Notes under the pieces: model-generated | What the model saw: only the letters and a program-made list of their open reading frames with translations | Databases searched by the model: none | Told to the model about the DNA's origin: nothing | Shown here: piece after piece, positions 1 through 8,372 of the stretch | Numbering within the stretch: the first letter of the stretch is position 1 | Layout of the letters: every line of letters begins with the position of its first letter | From: Bacillus mesophilus | GTDB lineage: Bacteria; Bacillota; Bacilli; Bacillales; SA4 | NCBI RefSeq assembly: GCF_011008845.1 | Contig: NZ_JAAIWM010000001.1 | Coordinates: 682,001-746,000, forward strand | DNA length: 64,000 nt | Direction of reading: 5' to 3' | Position numbers and translations under genes: made by a program

Positions 1-418
1 TACCTTTCGAGAAATGAGCAGGATACCATTTCATACGCTTCTCCATATGAAATTCCTTCACAAGAAAGTCAGTCCGTTTTTTATATTCAGTTTCATCAAT
101 AGAGTACGCCATCGCTGTTAGTTTTAAATGCTCTTCAAGTGTTAACTCCTCATAGAGGATCGGTGTTTCTGGAATGTATGTAAATTCAGAACGATAGCCT
201 TCAGGGCTCTCTTTTAACGATTTTCCATTTATAGTAATGGTGCCTTCCTTTTGATCCATGAGACCAATAATATGCTTAATCGTCGTACTTTTACCTGCAC
301 CATTTAGACCAATTAGCCCCACCAATTCATTTGTATGTATAGAGAAATTAACATCATGTAGAACTGGATTCTTTGTATAACCACCTGTCAGGTTTTTTAT
401 ATCTAATAATGTTTTCAT
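1..418 (-). CDS. ecsA: EcsA, ABC transporter ATP-binding protein (N-terminal part, cut by window edge)
   Basis: ATPase subunit of the Ecs ABC transporter, which in Bacillus is needed for protein secretion, competence and sporulation. Only the first 139 codons are inside the window. The Walker A motif GLNGAGKST lies near residue 40, and the protein opens MKTLLDIKNLTGGY. The ATG at 418 is preceded by a G-rich Shine-Dalgarno stretch. It is transcribed away from hit, as in B. subtilis, where ecsA and hit are divergent. The Walker B and signature motifs are off the edge, so the call rests on the N-terminus and gene context. Confidence 0.85.
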   Translation of the reverse strand, partial: MKTLLDIKNLTGGYTKNPVLHDVNFSIHTNELVGLIGLNGAGKSTTIKHIIGLMDQKEGTITINGKSLKESPEGYRSEFTYIPETPILYEELTLEEHLKLTAMAYSIDETEYKKRTDFLVKEFHMEKRMKWYPAHFSKG

Positions 419-487
419 AATCCCCCCAATTATTTTGACTTTCTTTAATCTTACCAAAAATTTCTTATAAAGGAAAAAATCTTTTCC

Positions 488-518
488 ACATAAATTCGAC
501 TCTATCGGACAAGATAAT
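488..518 (+). promoter_or_regulatory. Putative promoter of structured RNA copy 1
   Basis: The ACATAAA block at 488-494 and GGACAAGATAAT at 507-518 are identical in both duplicate copies, while the 12 bases between them differ almost completely. That pattern is expected of -35 and -10 elements with a free spacer. Read as a forespore (sigma-F/G type) promoter it is ACATA, 17 bp, CAAGATA. The GATAAT alone could also be a sigma-A -10, but no TTGACA-like -35 is present. Predicted start is near 525, at the first helix. Confidence 0.5.
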
Positions 519-522
519 TAAC

Positions 523-921
523 GAAGAGGAGTTGAAGAAAAACGAATCGTCACCAAGCAAATAAACAACCAAATGAGGTGTTTACGGCAGGGTATAATCG
601 ATTCAACTCAGTGCCTTCTGTAAGATGTGAATTTTATTTGAAGGAGATGGTAAGCTTGAACAAGGATCCTAGATCACTTTACTAGCTTTTACCATAATGA
701 AAAATGAGGTGTTTATCAAAGACCATTTTGCATGAATCAACTAACACATTCTAATTAAAATGAGGTGTTGGCGGTAGACCATTTACATTATTTTATATAA
801 TGACAATATTGGTTTATCAAATCGCAAATGAGGTGTCTACGAAAAATAACCTATAATTTATTTCTTCTATCACTCCTCTTCAACCGAGCAGGGTGCAACG
901 ATTCAGTTGCATCCTGTTTTT
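523..921 (+). ncRNA. Large structured non-coding RNA, copy 1 (unrecognised family)
   Basis: No convincing protein is encoded here, but a consistent fold is visible. A perfect 10-bp closing helix pairs GAAGAGGAGT (523-532) with ACTCCTCTTC (872-881). Inside are GAATCG/CGATTC (544-549 with 599-604), CCTTC/GAAGG, and a helix of ATGGTAAGCT with AGCTTTTACCAT whose loop differs between copies. Four AAATGAGGTGT motifs follow one another; two of them form an AAAAU-GA-GGU...ACC-AUUU hairpin with a GA bulge. The RNA ends in an intrinsic terminator at 889-921 with an 11-bp stem and T-run. It lies between divergent ecsA and hit. I do not recognise the family. Confidence 0.65.
889..921 (+). terminator. Intrinsic terminator of RNA copy 1
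   Basis: CAGGGTGCAAC (889-899) pairs with GTTGCATCCTG (906-916) around a 6-base loop, followed by five T. Confidence 0.9.
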
Positions 922-969
922 CAGTGGAAAATCAACAACTTGGGATTAGGATTTTCAGAAAAGATTTTT

Positions 970-1000
970 ACATAAAATCATCTAGAACGGACAAGATAAT
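970..1000 (+). promoter_or_regulatory. Putative promoter of structured RNA copy 2
   Basis: The same ACATAAA (970-976) and GGACAAGATAAT (989-1000) blocks as upstream of copy 1, at the same spacing, around a diverged spacer. It lies after the terminator of copy 1, so copy 2 is probably transcribed independently. Confidence 0.5.
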
Positions 1001-1004
1001 AAAC

Positions 1005-1402
1005 GAAGAGGAGTTAAAGAAAAGCGAATCGTCACCAAGCTAAAAACAACCAAATGAGGTGTTTGTGCCAGGGTATATTCGATTCAACTCAGTTCCTTCA
1101 GTATGATGTGAATTTTATTTGAAGGAGATGGTAAGCTTGCACAAGAATCGTCGATCTCTCAACTAGCTTTTACCATAATGAAAAATGAGGTGTTTATCAA
1201 AGACCACTTTGCATGAATTAACTAACACATTCTAATTAAAATGAGGTGTTGGCGGTAGACCATTTACATTATTTCATATAATGAAATGACTGGTTTATCA
1301 AATCGCAAATGAGGTGTCTGTGGAAAATAACCAATCATTTATTTCTTAATTACTCCTCTTCAACCGAACAGGGTGCAACTAATCAGTTGCATCCTGTTTT
1401 AT
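1005..1402 (+). ncRNA. Large structured non-coding RNA, copy 2 (unrecognised family)
   Basis: Second copy of the RNA. The closing helix pairs GAAGAGGAGT (1005-1014) with ACTCCTCTTC (1352-1361) and is unchanged. The GAATCG/CGATTC and CCTTC/GAAGG helices and the helix around AAGCTT/AGCTTTTACC are also kept, while loops have drifted. Four AAATGAGGTGT motifs are present. It ends in the terminator at 1369-1402, whose stem is identical to copy 1 but whose loop has changed. Conserved stems with changed loops argue for selection on RNA structure. Confidence 0.65.
1369..1402 (+). terminator. Intrinsic terminator of RNA copy 2
   Basis: CAGGGTGCAAC (1369-1379) pairs with GTTGCATCCTG (1386-1396), followed by a T-rich tail. 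It separates the RNA locus from hit. Confidence 0.9.
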
Positions 1403-1514
1403 TTTTATCTGAAGACAAGTCGTACATCATTAATAATGGACAAATTTGTAAAAGTACCTAATTGTCCTTTACAATATAAGTAATTGTTCATCTATTATAG
1501 AGAGGAAGATTTTA

Positions 1515-1946
1515 ATGGACCATAAGGATGATTGTATTTTTTGTAAGATCATAAAAGGTGAAATTCCTAGTGCTAAAGTTTTTGAAAATGAACATGTACT
1601 GGCATTTTTAGATATTAGCCAAGTCTCTAAAGGACATACCCTAGTTATCCCAAAAGCACATAAGGAAAATATCTTTGAATTAACTCCAGAAATTGCACAA
1701 GAAATTTTTAAAGTAGTCCCTGCTATTTCTAATTCAATTAAGAAGCAATTCTCTCCAGTTGGTCTTAATCTTCTTAATAATAACGGAGAGCATGCAGGAC
1801 AATCTGTGTTTCATTTCCATCTTCACCTTATTCCCCGCTATGGTAAAGGAGACGGGTTTGGAGCTGTATGGAAATCACATGCGAAAGATTATACACCTGA
1901 GCAACTTAACAACATTGCAAATTCTATATCTTCAGGAATACAATAG
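1515..1946 (+). CDS. hit: HIT family nucleotide-binding hydrolase
   Basis: Histidine-triad protein of 143 residues, the usual length for Bacillus Hit. The N-terminal CIFCKIIKGEIPS matches the family, with the first cysteines of a possible zinc site. The catalytic triad is in HFHLHLIPR near residues 99-107. The family hydrolyses phosphoramidate or acyl bonds on nucleoside monophosphates in the cytoplasm. The ATG at 1515 follows an AGAGAGGAAG ribosome-binding site. It is divergent from ecsA with the RNA locus between them, and is monocistronic with a terminator straight after the stop. Confidence 0.93.
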   Translation: MDHKDDCIFCKIIKGEIPSAKVFENEHVLAFLDISQVSKGHTLVIPKAHKENIFELTPEIAQEIFKVVPAISNSIKKQFSPVGLNLLNNNGEHAGQSVFHFHLHLIPRYGKGDGFGAVWKSHAKDYTPEQLNNIANSISSGIQ

Positions 1947-1974
1947 CCTGTCGGGAATCCCGACAGGTTTTTTT
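1947..1974 (+). terminator. Terminator of hit
   Basis: Perfect 9-bp stem CCTGTCGGG/CCCGACAGG with a 3-base loop, then seven T. Confidence 0.95.
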
Positions 1975-1975
1975 G

Positions 1976-2125
1976 TGATTTATCAAATTATAAAAAAATC
2001 ATTTGTGGATAACTAGGGTCAGTGCATTTAATTCTAGCTCCAGCAACCAGCCAAGATGAAATTGCGATGATCTTTGCAATTTCAATCCTACCTCGAGGTT
2101 AACGGGGCGCTTGCACCTTTTGTTC
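1976..2125 (-). repeat. Dispersed intergenic repeat family A, short (internally deleted) copy
   Basis: On the minus strand this matches the element at 8636-8890. Shared parts are the AGAACAAAAGG end, a GCGCCCCGTT block, CTCGAGGTAGGA, the hairpin TGAAATTGC/GCAATTTCA, and a GGCTGG-TGCTGGAGCT block. The two additional hairpins of the long copy (about 115 bp) are missing. I recall similar elements between genes in many Bacillaceae genomes, but cannot verify that here. Confidence 0.7.
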
Positions 2126-2128
2126 TTC

Positions 2129-3010
2129 CTACCGTTCAATTGCTTGCTTTTCTAAAGTAAGAAATGATGAGCATTTTAGCCAATCAGGGTGATCAAGAAG
2201 AACCTCATGCTTTCGCAAGATCTCAGTTACTGATTGCCGAAACTGGTGATTCCACCTAAGTAGGTGAATAAATTCTTCTCTGGTACCGGTAAAGCTACAC
2301 CGTTCTTTTAGTAGCAAGAGCATGTCCGCCTGCCATACGCTTGGTAATAAAGAGGTTCCCTGTATGTCTGGAAATCGAGTGAGTGATCCGTTTACATACA
2401 AGGCTTGTTCACAATAATACGAATAGATCCTTTTTACTTTATCTACCACTTTCATATTGATTTTATTTGCTGTATGCTCTCTCAACTGATATCCACTCTC
2501 TGTTTTATTCATATGCTCAAGTTGTTCAGGTTCTAAGAATGTTACCCAAACTTCTGTTTTTGCATCCTGTACAGGAGCAATAATTGCAGGTAAAGCACCA
2601 TATGGGGCTAAAAAGGAACCATATACAACATCCGTATCAAGAATTGTTGCACGGAAACAAATATATAAATCGGACACTCCTTTGTTTAGACTAGACTTAT
2701 ATAAAAGCTGAGCTAAGCAAACATTCGAACCATATGCTAGCACAGGAATTCTCTTCCGCATTGGGGTTTTCTCTTCTTTTTCAAGAAAGCTTTTTAACGT
2801 CATGCTTTCACTTAGCGATGATATGAATGATCCGTACATATGGTCACCTTTTGTTAGGTGAACAATGGAATCCTCTAGACTTCTCCCCTGCTCCTCTATC
2901 TGGTTTGCTACACCTTTATAAAATATAAACGAATCCCTAGGCCTTGGTCCTGGATATATATCTGGATGATCATAGGGACTTAAGTGGATAGGCTTATTTT
3001 CACGGAACAT
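2129..3010 (-). CDS. Uncharacterised protein with a YGSN motif (possibly gamma-glutamylcyclotransferase-like)
   Basis: A 293-residue soluble protein that I do not recognise. The central LAYGSNVCLAQLL (near residue 92) resembles the YGSN/YGSL phosphate-binding loop that opens the gamma-glutamylcyclotransferase fold. An acidic stretch LEPEQLEHMNKTESGY about 70 residues later could supply the catalytic glutamate of that family. The segment before it (residues 1-90) and after it (190-293) match nothing I know. The ATG at 3010 has a good AAAGGAGAG ribosome-binding site. It is divergent from katA. Function is open. Confidence 0.6.
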   Translation of the reverse strand: MFRENKPIHLSPYDHPDIYPGPRPRDSFIFYKGVANQIEEQGRSLEDSIVHLTKGDHMYGSFISSLSESMTLKSFLEKEEKTPMRKRIPVLAYGSNVCLAQLLYKSSLNKGVSDLYICFRATILDTDVVYGSFLAPYGALPAIIAPVQDAKTEVWVTFLEPEQLEHMNKTESGYQLREHTANKINMKVVDKVKRIYSYYCEQALYVNGSLTRFPDIQGTSLLPSVWQADMLLLLKERCSFTGTREEFIHLLRWNHQFRQSVTEILRKHEVLLDHPDWLKCSSFLTLEKQAIER

Positions 3011-3157
3011 ACTACACTCTCCTTTTCATTATTTTACCACCACATACCCTAATCAAAGATTATTTATACCTGTAAAATTTTATAAAAATATATTCTTCTT
3101 GGAATATGTACCTATAAATGGGAAAAAATGATCTTGTACATAGAAGGAGGTACTAAG

Positions 3158-4717
3158 TTGAAAGAAGAACATAATGAGCATCAACATTCAGATGATACCC
3201 TAACGAACCGACAAGGACATCCTGTAACTGACAATCAAAATGTCCGTACTGTTGGCAATCGTGGTCCCACTACTCTTGAGAACTATGATTTCCTTGAAAA
3301 AATAAGTCATTTTGATAGAGAACGCATTCCTGAACGTGTTGTTCATGCTCGTGGAGCTGGAGCACATGGTTATTTTGAATCCTATGGCACAATTAATGGA
3401 GAACCTCTTTCGAAATATACACGAGCTAAGGTTTTTACAAACATAGAAAAACAAACTCCGGTATTTGTTCGTTTCTCTACCGTTGTTCATGGAGGACATT
3501 CTCCAGAAACACTACGTGACCCAAGAGGATTTGCCATTAAATTTTATACAGAAGACGGTAACTGGGATTTAGTAGGAAACAACCTTAAAATCTTCTTTAT
3601 CCGTGACCCGTTAAAATTCCCGGATATGGTTCATTCGTTTAAGCCTGACCCTGTCACTAACTTACAAGATCCAGAGCGTATGTTTGACTTCCTATGCCAA
3701 ACACCAGAGTCTATGCATATGGTTACATTCCTATTTTCTCCGTGGGGAATTCCTGCCAATTATCGCGAGATGCAAGGGTCTGGAGTTCATGCGTATAAGT
3801 GGGTGAATGAAGAAGGAAAAGGTCACCTTGTAAAGTACCACTGGGAGCCAGTTCAAGGCATAAAAAACCTGAGTCAAAAGGATGCGGATCAAATTCAGTC
3901 GATGAATTTTAATCATGCTACTCAGGATCTATATGAGGCAATTGAACGTGGAGATTATCCAGAATGGGAGCTATATGTTCAGGTAATTGAAGATCACGAG
4001 CACCCTGACCTTGATTTTGATCCACTTGATCCTACCAAGCTTTGGTACAAAGATAAATTCCCGTGGCATAAGGTTGGAAAAATGGTCTTAAACAAAAATC
4101 CTGAAAACTACTTTGCAGAAGTAGAACAGGTTGCATTTGGTACAGGTGTACTTGTTGATGGGTTAGACTTTTCAGACGATAAATTACTACAAGGAAGAAC
4201 CTTCTCTTATTCTGATACACAACGTCATCGTGTAGGCACTAATTATTTACAATTGCCAATTAATAAGCCTAAAAAGCATGTGGCAACTAACCAATCTGGT
4301 GGTCAGATGGATTATCGTACTGATTTTGGAAAAGAGCAGAATCCACATGTTAACTACGAGCCATCCCTAATGGGTGGATTGAAAGAAGCAAAAAATCCCG
4401 GTAAAGAGCATGAACCATATGTGGAAGGGAACCTTAAAAGAGAAAAGATTTCTCGTGAGAACAATTTTGGCCAGGCGGGAGAAACTTATAGACGTTTCAA
4501 CGACTGGGAGCGCAGTGAGCTAATAAACAATCTAGTCAGTGCATTGTCCACCTGTCGCAAGGAAATTCAGGATCGAATGGTTGAGCACTTCACTCAATGT
4601 GATGAGGATTACGGACGACGTGTTGCCGAAGGATTAAAGAATGCAGGTACTGATAATAGGATGGATGAGGCAGTAACAAATGCAGAGCAAATGGGACATG
4701 CTTCAGATCCATATTAA
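3158..4717 (+). CDS. katA: Monofunctional haem catalase
   Basis: Degrades hydrogen peroxide to water and oxygen in the cytoplasm. About 519 residues, a small-subunit catalase. The active-site histidine is in [13 protein letters not shown] (near residue 65), the distal asparagine in [11 protein letters not shown], and the proximal haem tyrosine in [14 protein letters not shown] (near 350). The TTG at 3158 is chosen because AGAAGGAGG lies 7 bases upstream. The in-frame ATG at 3128 has no ribosome-binding site and would add ten residues unlike catalase. I saw no convincing PerR box upstream. The gene stands alone, divergent from the YGSN protein. Confidence 0.93.
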   Translation: MKEEHNEHQHSDDTLTNRQGHPVTDNQNVRTVGNRGPTTLENYDFLEKISHFDRERIPERVVHARGAGAHGYFESYGTINGEPLSKYTRAKVFTNIEKQTPVFVRFSTVVHGGHSPETLRDPRGFAIKFYTEDGNWDLVGNNLKIFFIRDPLKFPDMVHSFKPDPVTNLQDPERMFDFLCQTPESMHMVTFLFSPWGIPANYREMQGSGVHAYKWVNEEGKGHLVKYHWEPVQGIKNLSQKDADQIQSMNFNHATQDLYEAIERGDYPEWELYVQVIEDHEHPDLDFDPLDPTKLWYKDKFPWHKVGKMVLNKNPENYFAEVEQVAFGTGVLVDGLDFSDDKLLQGRTFSYSDTQRHRVGTNYLQLPINKPKKHVATNQSGGQMDYRTDFGKEQNPHVNYEPSLMGGLKEAKNPGKEHEPYVEGNLKREKISRENNFGQAGETYRRFNDWERSELINNLVSALSTCRKEIQDRMVEHFTQCDEDYGRRVAEGLKNAGTDNRMDEAVTNAEQMGHASDPY

Positions 4718-4790
4718 TATGTAGTGCCACACAAAGCTGAACTGAAATATGTTCAGCTTTTCATTTATACAGCTGTGTATGACAGGCTAT

Positions 4791-4985
4791 TTATATAAAA
4801 AAGTAAAAAATAATGCAAAACAAAATGAAAATTGTACCAATTCCTCCCATAGCTGTTGCTTTTTGCTTCAGCATTCGTACGGGTGGATAGGCGCCTGTGG
4901 TTCTAGACGTAATATAATAATGGATCATCTTTGTGTAAAAGAAAATGCCAATAAGTCCGCAGCAAATCATTAAGCCAACTAGCAT
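4791..4985 (-). CDS. Small two-helix membrane protein, uncharacterised
   Basis: A 64-residue protein with two hydrophobic segments (about residues 2-17 and 43-63) separated by a basic loop with TSRTTGAYPPVR. The ATG at 4985 follows AGGGGAGGAG with ideal spacing. A longer reading from 5018 has no ribosome-binding site. It is convergent with katA. It resembles the small YtpI-type membrane proteins in size and layout, but I cannot assign it. Confidence 0.6.
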   Translation of the reverse strand: MLVGLMICCGLIGIFFYTKMIHYYITSRTTGAYPPVRMLKQKATAMGGIGTIFILFCIIFYFFI

Positions 4986-5150
4986 ATCTCTCCTCCCCTT
5001 TACTTCATGTTTATGCAAAAATGTTAAGTTATATGAGGTGTTTCACTCCTCTTATAAAAGGGTAATAAAATAAATGAAGGAATATAAGCGAAAATGTCGA
5101 ATAAAGTAAAAAAATATTAAGTTACTATAGATATTGGAGTGATGTAGTAA

Positions 5151-5525
5151 ATGAAAGGGAATACATTTTTTTTAGGAGTTGTCGTTGGAGGCATAATTGG
5201 TGGTGTTACGATGTTGTTATCTACACCTAAATCTGGTATCCAATTACGAGCATCTATAAAAGAGAATAGTCAGGATCTTTCTGAAAAACTTAATAACTTA
5301 AAACTCGAAACAAAAGGATTCCTTCAATTAATTGAACAATCAACAAAAGATGGAAAAGAAGTAGTTAAAGAATTCACTGAAGATGTACAAAGCACCATAG
5401 CATCTTGGAAGAAAGAAATTGCACCACACCAAATAAATATTCATAATGAAATAAAAGAAATTGAGGAAACACTTAGTCAACTGGAATCAGCACTTGAATC
5501 AAGCCGTCAAAAAGCTCTAAATTAG
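5151..5525 (+). CDS. yhaH: YhaH, YtxH-domain membrane-anchored protein
   Basis: A 124-residue protein with an N-terminal Gly-rich membrane segment (residues 5-24, FFLGVVVGGIIGG) and then a charged helical tail that probably forms a coiled coil. This is the YtxH/YhaH general-stress layout. Its position just upstream of scoC is the same as in B. subtilis. The ATG at 5151 has only a weak ribosome-binding site (GGAGTGATG). The stop codon lies inside the stem of its own terminator. Confidence 0.85.
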   Translation: MKGNTFFLGVVVGGIIGGVTMLLSTPKSGIQLRASIKENSQDLSEKLNNLKLETKGFLQLIEQSTKDGKEVVKEFTEDVQSTIASWKKEIAPHQINIHNEIKEIEETLSQLESALESSRQKALN

Positions 5526-5547
5526 AGCTTTTTGACGGCTGTTTTTT
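5502..5547 (+). terminator. Terminator overlapping the end of yhaH
   Basis: A 19-bp perfect stem, AGCCGTCAAAAAGCTCTAA with its complement at 5522-5540, then GTTTTTT. The stem begins within the last eight codons of yhaH. Confidence 0.93.
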
Positions 5548-5742
5548 GAACCGTCTACCATTCAATTTACTAACATAGTAAATTTGTTATAACTAAATTC
5601 CCATGCAAAATAGTTGATTTTACAAAATAAATATATTTTTTTAACATTTTATGAAAACCTTTTCTTTATTATTTAATAGTTTATTGGCATAATAGAATTA
5701 TAATTCTAGCAACAGAAAATGCTACGTAAGTAGGTGATTAAT

Positions 5743-6306
5743 ATGATTAACAATACAAGTGAGTTTTCCATGAAAGAAGCATTAATCTACAGTCAACGAG
5801 TTGCACAACTTAGCAAAGCACTATGGAAGACAATTGAAAAAGATTGGCAGCAATGGATTAAGCCATATGACCTAAATATTAACGAGCACCATATTCTATG
5901 GATTGCTTACCATTTAAAAGGGGCATCAATCTCAGAAATTGCAAAGTTCGGAGTCATGCACGTATCTACTGCCTTTAATTTTTCCAAGAAGCTTGAGGAT
6001 CGTGGATATTTAGTGTTTTCTAAGAAAGAAGAAGATAAACGAAATACGTATGTAGAGTTAACTGATTCCGGAGAATTACTATTGTTAGACCTAATGGAAA
6101 ATTATCGTCCCTCTACTTACTCTGTGTTTGGTGGTTCTCTTCCACTGAAAGAAGTATACGGTAAATTCCCTGAATTTCTAGATCTTGTGAGCATCATTCG
6201 CAAAATTTATGGAGATGAATTTTTAGATATCTTCGAAAGATCTATTGAAAATATTGAAAATGACTTTATTGAGGTTGACGGTAAGTTATACAAACGGGTA
6301 GATTAA
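5743..6306 (+). CDS. scoC: ScoC (Hpr), MarR-family transition-state regulator
   Basis: DNA-binding regulator that represses extracellular protease and peptide-transport genes at the transition to stationary phase. 187 residues, with a winged-helix domain in the first 120. The stretch [20 protein letters not shown] and the recognition region [22 protein letters not shown] are nearly identical to B. subtilis Hpr as I remember it. ATG 5743 is preferred over an in-frame GTG at 5734 because TAGGTGAT then acts as the ribosome-binding site. Its stop codon overlaps the stop of convergent yhaI (6303-6306), with no terminator between them. Confidence 0.93.
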   Translation: MINNTSEFSMKEALIYSQRVAQLSKALWKTIEKDWQQWIKPYDLNINEHHILWIAYHLKGASISEIAKFGVMHVSTAFNFSKKLEDRGYLVFSKKEEDKRNTYVELTDSGELLLLDLMENYRPSTYSVFGGSLPLKEVYGKFPEFLDLVSIIRKIYGDEFLDIFERSIENIENDFIEVDGKLYKRVD

Positions 6307-6656
6307 CTACTCTTTGAATGCTGTTCAATGATTGTATGTTTTAAAATCAGCATGAGTGGTTGATACAATTGTTCTTTATGAAGCGCTTCAATAGTTTCTA
6401 GTGGCGAAAGTTTTTCATTTAATCTTCCAATAAAATCCTGCAAAAGCGGAGTAAAGCCTACAAAGCCCTCTGCTTTTTGGTTTTTATATTCAACTGTAAG
6501 TTCCTCACATAAATAAAATAATTCTTCTACCTCTTCTTCACTTAACTTTCTTTTCATCACCAAATGATGTAAGGGCCAGCTCTCTAAATCAACGAGCTCC
6601 AGCATAAGTTTCTGATAGTACTCTAACCGTTCTATACGTTTCTCAATTGTTTCCAA
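6303..6656 (-). CDS. yhaI: YhaI, DUF1878 family protein
   Basis: A 117-residue, largely helical, charged cytoplasmic protein. The N-terminal [17 protein letters not shown] and the position beside scoC match B. subtilis YhaI (DUF1878). Function is unknown. It is convergent with scoC, sharing stop-codon bases. A good AGGAGGAAG ribosome-binding site precedes the ATG at 6656. Confidence 0.85.
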   Translation of the reverse strand: METIEKRIERLEYYQKLMLELVDLESWPLHHLVMKRKLSEEEVEELFYLCEELTVEYKNQKAEGFVGFTPLLQDFIGRLNEKLSPLETIEALHKEQLYQPLMLILKHTIIEQHSKSS

Positions 6657-6779
6657 ATGTCTTCCTCCTTCTCACTACCCCTTGATAAAAAAGATGCTTA
6701 AATATCTATTGACCTTTACCAACAAACCGAGTAAAGTATCAATGGTAAACAGTTACTTATAACTTCGAGGTGAATCGTC

Positions 6780-7322
6780 ATGACCTGTTGGAAAACCATT
6801 AATCTATCAAAAGATTACGGGTTCCATCGTTTGTTTTTTCTTTCTTTTTTAATCGCTATTATGGCTTTCATTGTCTTGTTTTTATCTCTTCAATTATTTT
6901 TTCACTCAAAACCGTTAGAGGATAGTGGCTTACTATATGTGATGTTAGTAGCCTTATTACTTGTCCCAGGCCATCAAATGATCCATATCATCGCTCTTAA
7001 AATGGTAGGTAAAAAGGTTAAAACTAAAATTAAAAGAAGAGGATTATTTCCTATTATAACCATAAAGCATTGTGAATTATTATCTAAACCATTAGCATTA
7101 TTGACAATCCTTGCACCTATTATGTTTTTCTCAATTATTTTACTAACTTTTAGTATCCTGTATCCAGCTTATATTCATTATGTCTCTATATTGGTTGCGA
7201 TTAATATTGGCATATGCGTTTCTGATTTATTGTACAGCTACCAGATCCTAAAAGCTCCCCGTAAATGTATGCTAGAAGAAAACAATGGTGGATACGATAT
7301 TATTGTTCATGAACAGGATTGA
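6780..7322 (+). CDS. yhaJ: YhaJ-like DUF3267 membrane protein
   Basis: A 180-residue protein with four predicted membrane helices (about 20-42, 53-72, 103-125, 130-152). The second helix carries HQMIH where many DUF3267 members have the zinc-protease-like HExxH, so the putative catalytic glutamate is replaced by glutamine here. Gene context (scoC-yhaI-yhaJ) supports the name. The ATG at 6780 follows a weak GAGGTGAATC site. It is followed by a strong terminator. Confidence 0.75.
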   Translation: MTCWKTINLSKDYGFHRLFFLSFLIAIMAFIVLFLSLQLFFHSKPLEDSGLLYVMLVALLLVPGHQMIHIIALKMVGKKVKTKIKRRGLFPIITIKHCELLSKPLALLTILAPIMFFSIILLTFSILYPAYIHYVSILVAINIGICVSDLLYSYQILKAPRKCMLEENNGGYDIIVHEQD

Positions 7323-7324
7323 CG

Positions 7325-7358
7325 AACTAGACTACAATATGTAGTCTAGTTTTTTTTA
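7325..7358 (+). terminator. Terminator of yhaJ
   Basis: AACTAGACTAC/GTAGTCTAGTT, an 11-bp stem with a 5-base loop and an eight-T tail. The tail overlaps the end of convergent ypmS. Confidence 0.93.
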
Positions 7359-7946
7359 CCTCGTCAAAAGAAATTCTAATTGATCTTTCTCTAAATCAAA
7401 CGATTTAACAGTTAACTGCATCCCTTTTTCTAATTTAATATCTCTAACATTAACAATAATTTCATGTTGATCAGGTCGAACATTTACCCAGTCTGGAAAT
7501 ACAACTTGTTCTGCAATTAGGCCTAGAACAAGTTCACCTGGTAATTGTAGCCTTCCTAGGCTAATTTCCCGTTCCTTAAGAGTTAACCCTCCCGTTTCGT
7601 TTACGACAGGATGAAACGTCATTTGAAAGGGTATTTCACGATTAAAAACAATAAGGTTCCCTCTTAAATAAATAAAATCCTCAAGAATTACCTCGTAATT
7701 AATGTTCTTCACAGACGTCTTATCTATTTCTCCTAATTCTTCTTGAATCCAAGTATTGATTGCCTTTTTAGAGGTCGAAAGTGTAAAAAAAGGTTCACCT
7801 TTTTCTTCTAATTCTTCAGGGTTCACAGTAATGGATGGTTCTGTAAGCAATAAACGAATTACTATTACAAGAATAACACCTAACATAATTAGAACCGTGC
7901 TCAACAATACGAAAAATGCGCGTTTCCAATTTTGAATTCCCCTCAT
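7356..7946 (-). CDS. YpmS-like DUF2140 membrane-anchored protein
   Basis: A 196-residue protein with one N-terminal membrane anchor (residues 10-33) and an extracytoplasmic beta-rich domain. The pattern EPFFTLSTSKKAINTWIQEE and the closing EKDQLEFLLTR is typical of YpmS (DUF2140). ATG 7946 is preferred to ATG 7952 because the GAGGTGA ribosome-binding site is only two bases from the latter. Function unknown. It is not at the usual B. subtilis ypmS position, so it may be a paralogue. Confidence 0.75.
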   Translation of the reverse strand: MRGIQNWKRAFFVLLSTVLIMLGVILVIVIRLLLTEPSITVNPEELEEKGEPFFTLSTSKKAINTWIQEELGEIDKTSVKNINYEVILEDFIYLRGNLIVFNREIPFQMTFHPVVNETGGLTLKEREISLGRLQLPGELVLGLIAEQVVFPDWVNVRPDQHEIIVNVRDIKLEKGMQLTVKSFDLEKDQLEFLLTR

Positions 7947-8372
7947 TGTCATGTCACCTCATTTTTAACATATCTTGTATATATATAATTTAAAAAAATC
8001 TTTCTTAAATAATTTAACACTCTTTTCTGGAATATCTTTGGATTATATGTAAAAATGACTTGTAGGTCTTAGCAATCTAGTTTAAAACCAACTGAGATTT
8101 TTCACTTTGTTAAAATACAATGTTGTTTTACAGCAAGGGGGATTTCTGGTACATCACGCGAGTGTTCCGGTATGAAATTCACAAAATAATGGTAATCCTG
8201 ATTCATCAAATAATACTGAAAGGTGATTTCATGATACTGATTATTCACGAAAACTTTTCATATCATGCAGTATACCTCATACATACAATTGCTTAACCGT
8301 CCAAAACAGCAAAAATTTCATGTTTTCATGTTACTATAATTATCTTATACTATAAAAAGGGGGGGCTCAAAT
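7947..8372. other. Intergenic region, no gene recognised
   Basis: About 425 AT-rich bases between ypmS and a small ORF. A 21-codon reading at 8231 with a GAAAGGTGAT site is possible but unsupported. I see no clear RNA fold, repeat or promoter. Confidence 0.4.

Larger units (their letters stand above)
485..1402 (+). repeat. Tandem direct duplication of about 480 bp
   Basis: Two direct copies, roughly 485-922 and 967-1402, are offset by 480-482 bp, with an estimated identity of 85-90 percent. Matching landmarks include GAAGAGGAGT at 523 and 1005, ACTCCTCTTC at 872 and 1352, and a terminator in each. The unit contains four copies of AAATGAGGTGT. Differences between copies cluster in promoter spacers and hairpin loops, while stem sequences are kept. 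See the two ncRNA entries. Confidence 0.9.

Noticed and set aside
828..1043. 71-codon reading starting ATGAGGTGT (MRCLRK...)
   Set aside because: The same ATGAGGTGT begins every repeat motif; the readings diverge and stop at once in other copies, have no ribosome-binding site, and run through a terminator. It is an artefact of the RNA motif.
3050..3120. PerR box upstream of katA
   Set aside because: AT-rich sequence has partial matches only; none fits the TTATAAT-N-ATTATAA palindrome well.
5030..5058. Lone ATGAGGTGTTTCACTCCTC similar to the RNA motif plus the 3' arm of its closing helix
   Set aside because: Short, single, without the other helices or terminator; chance similarity or a decayed fragment cannot be told apart.
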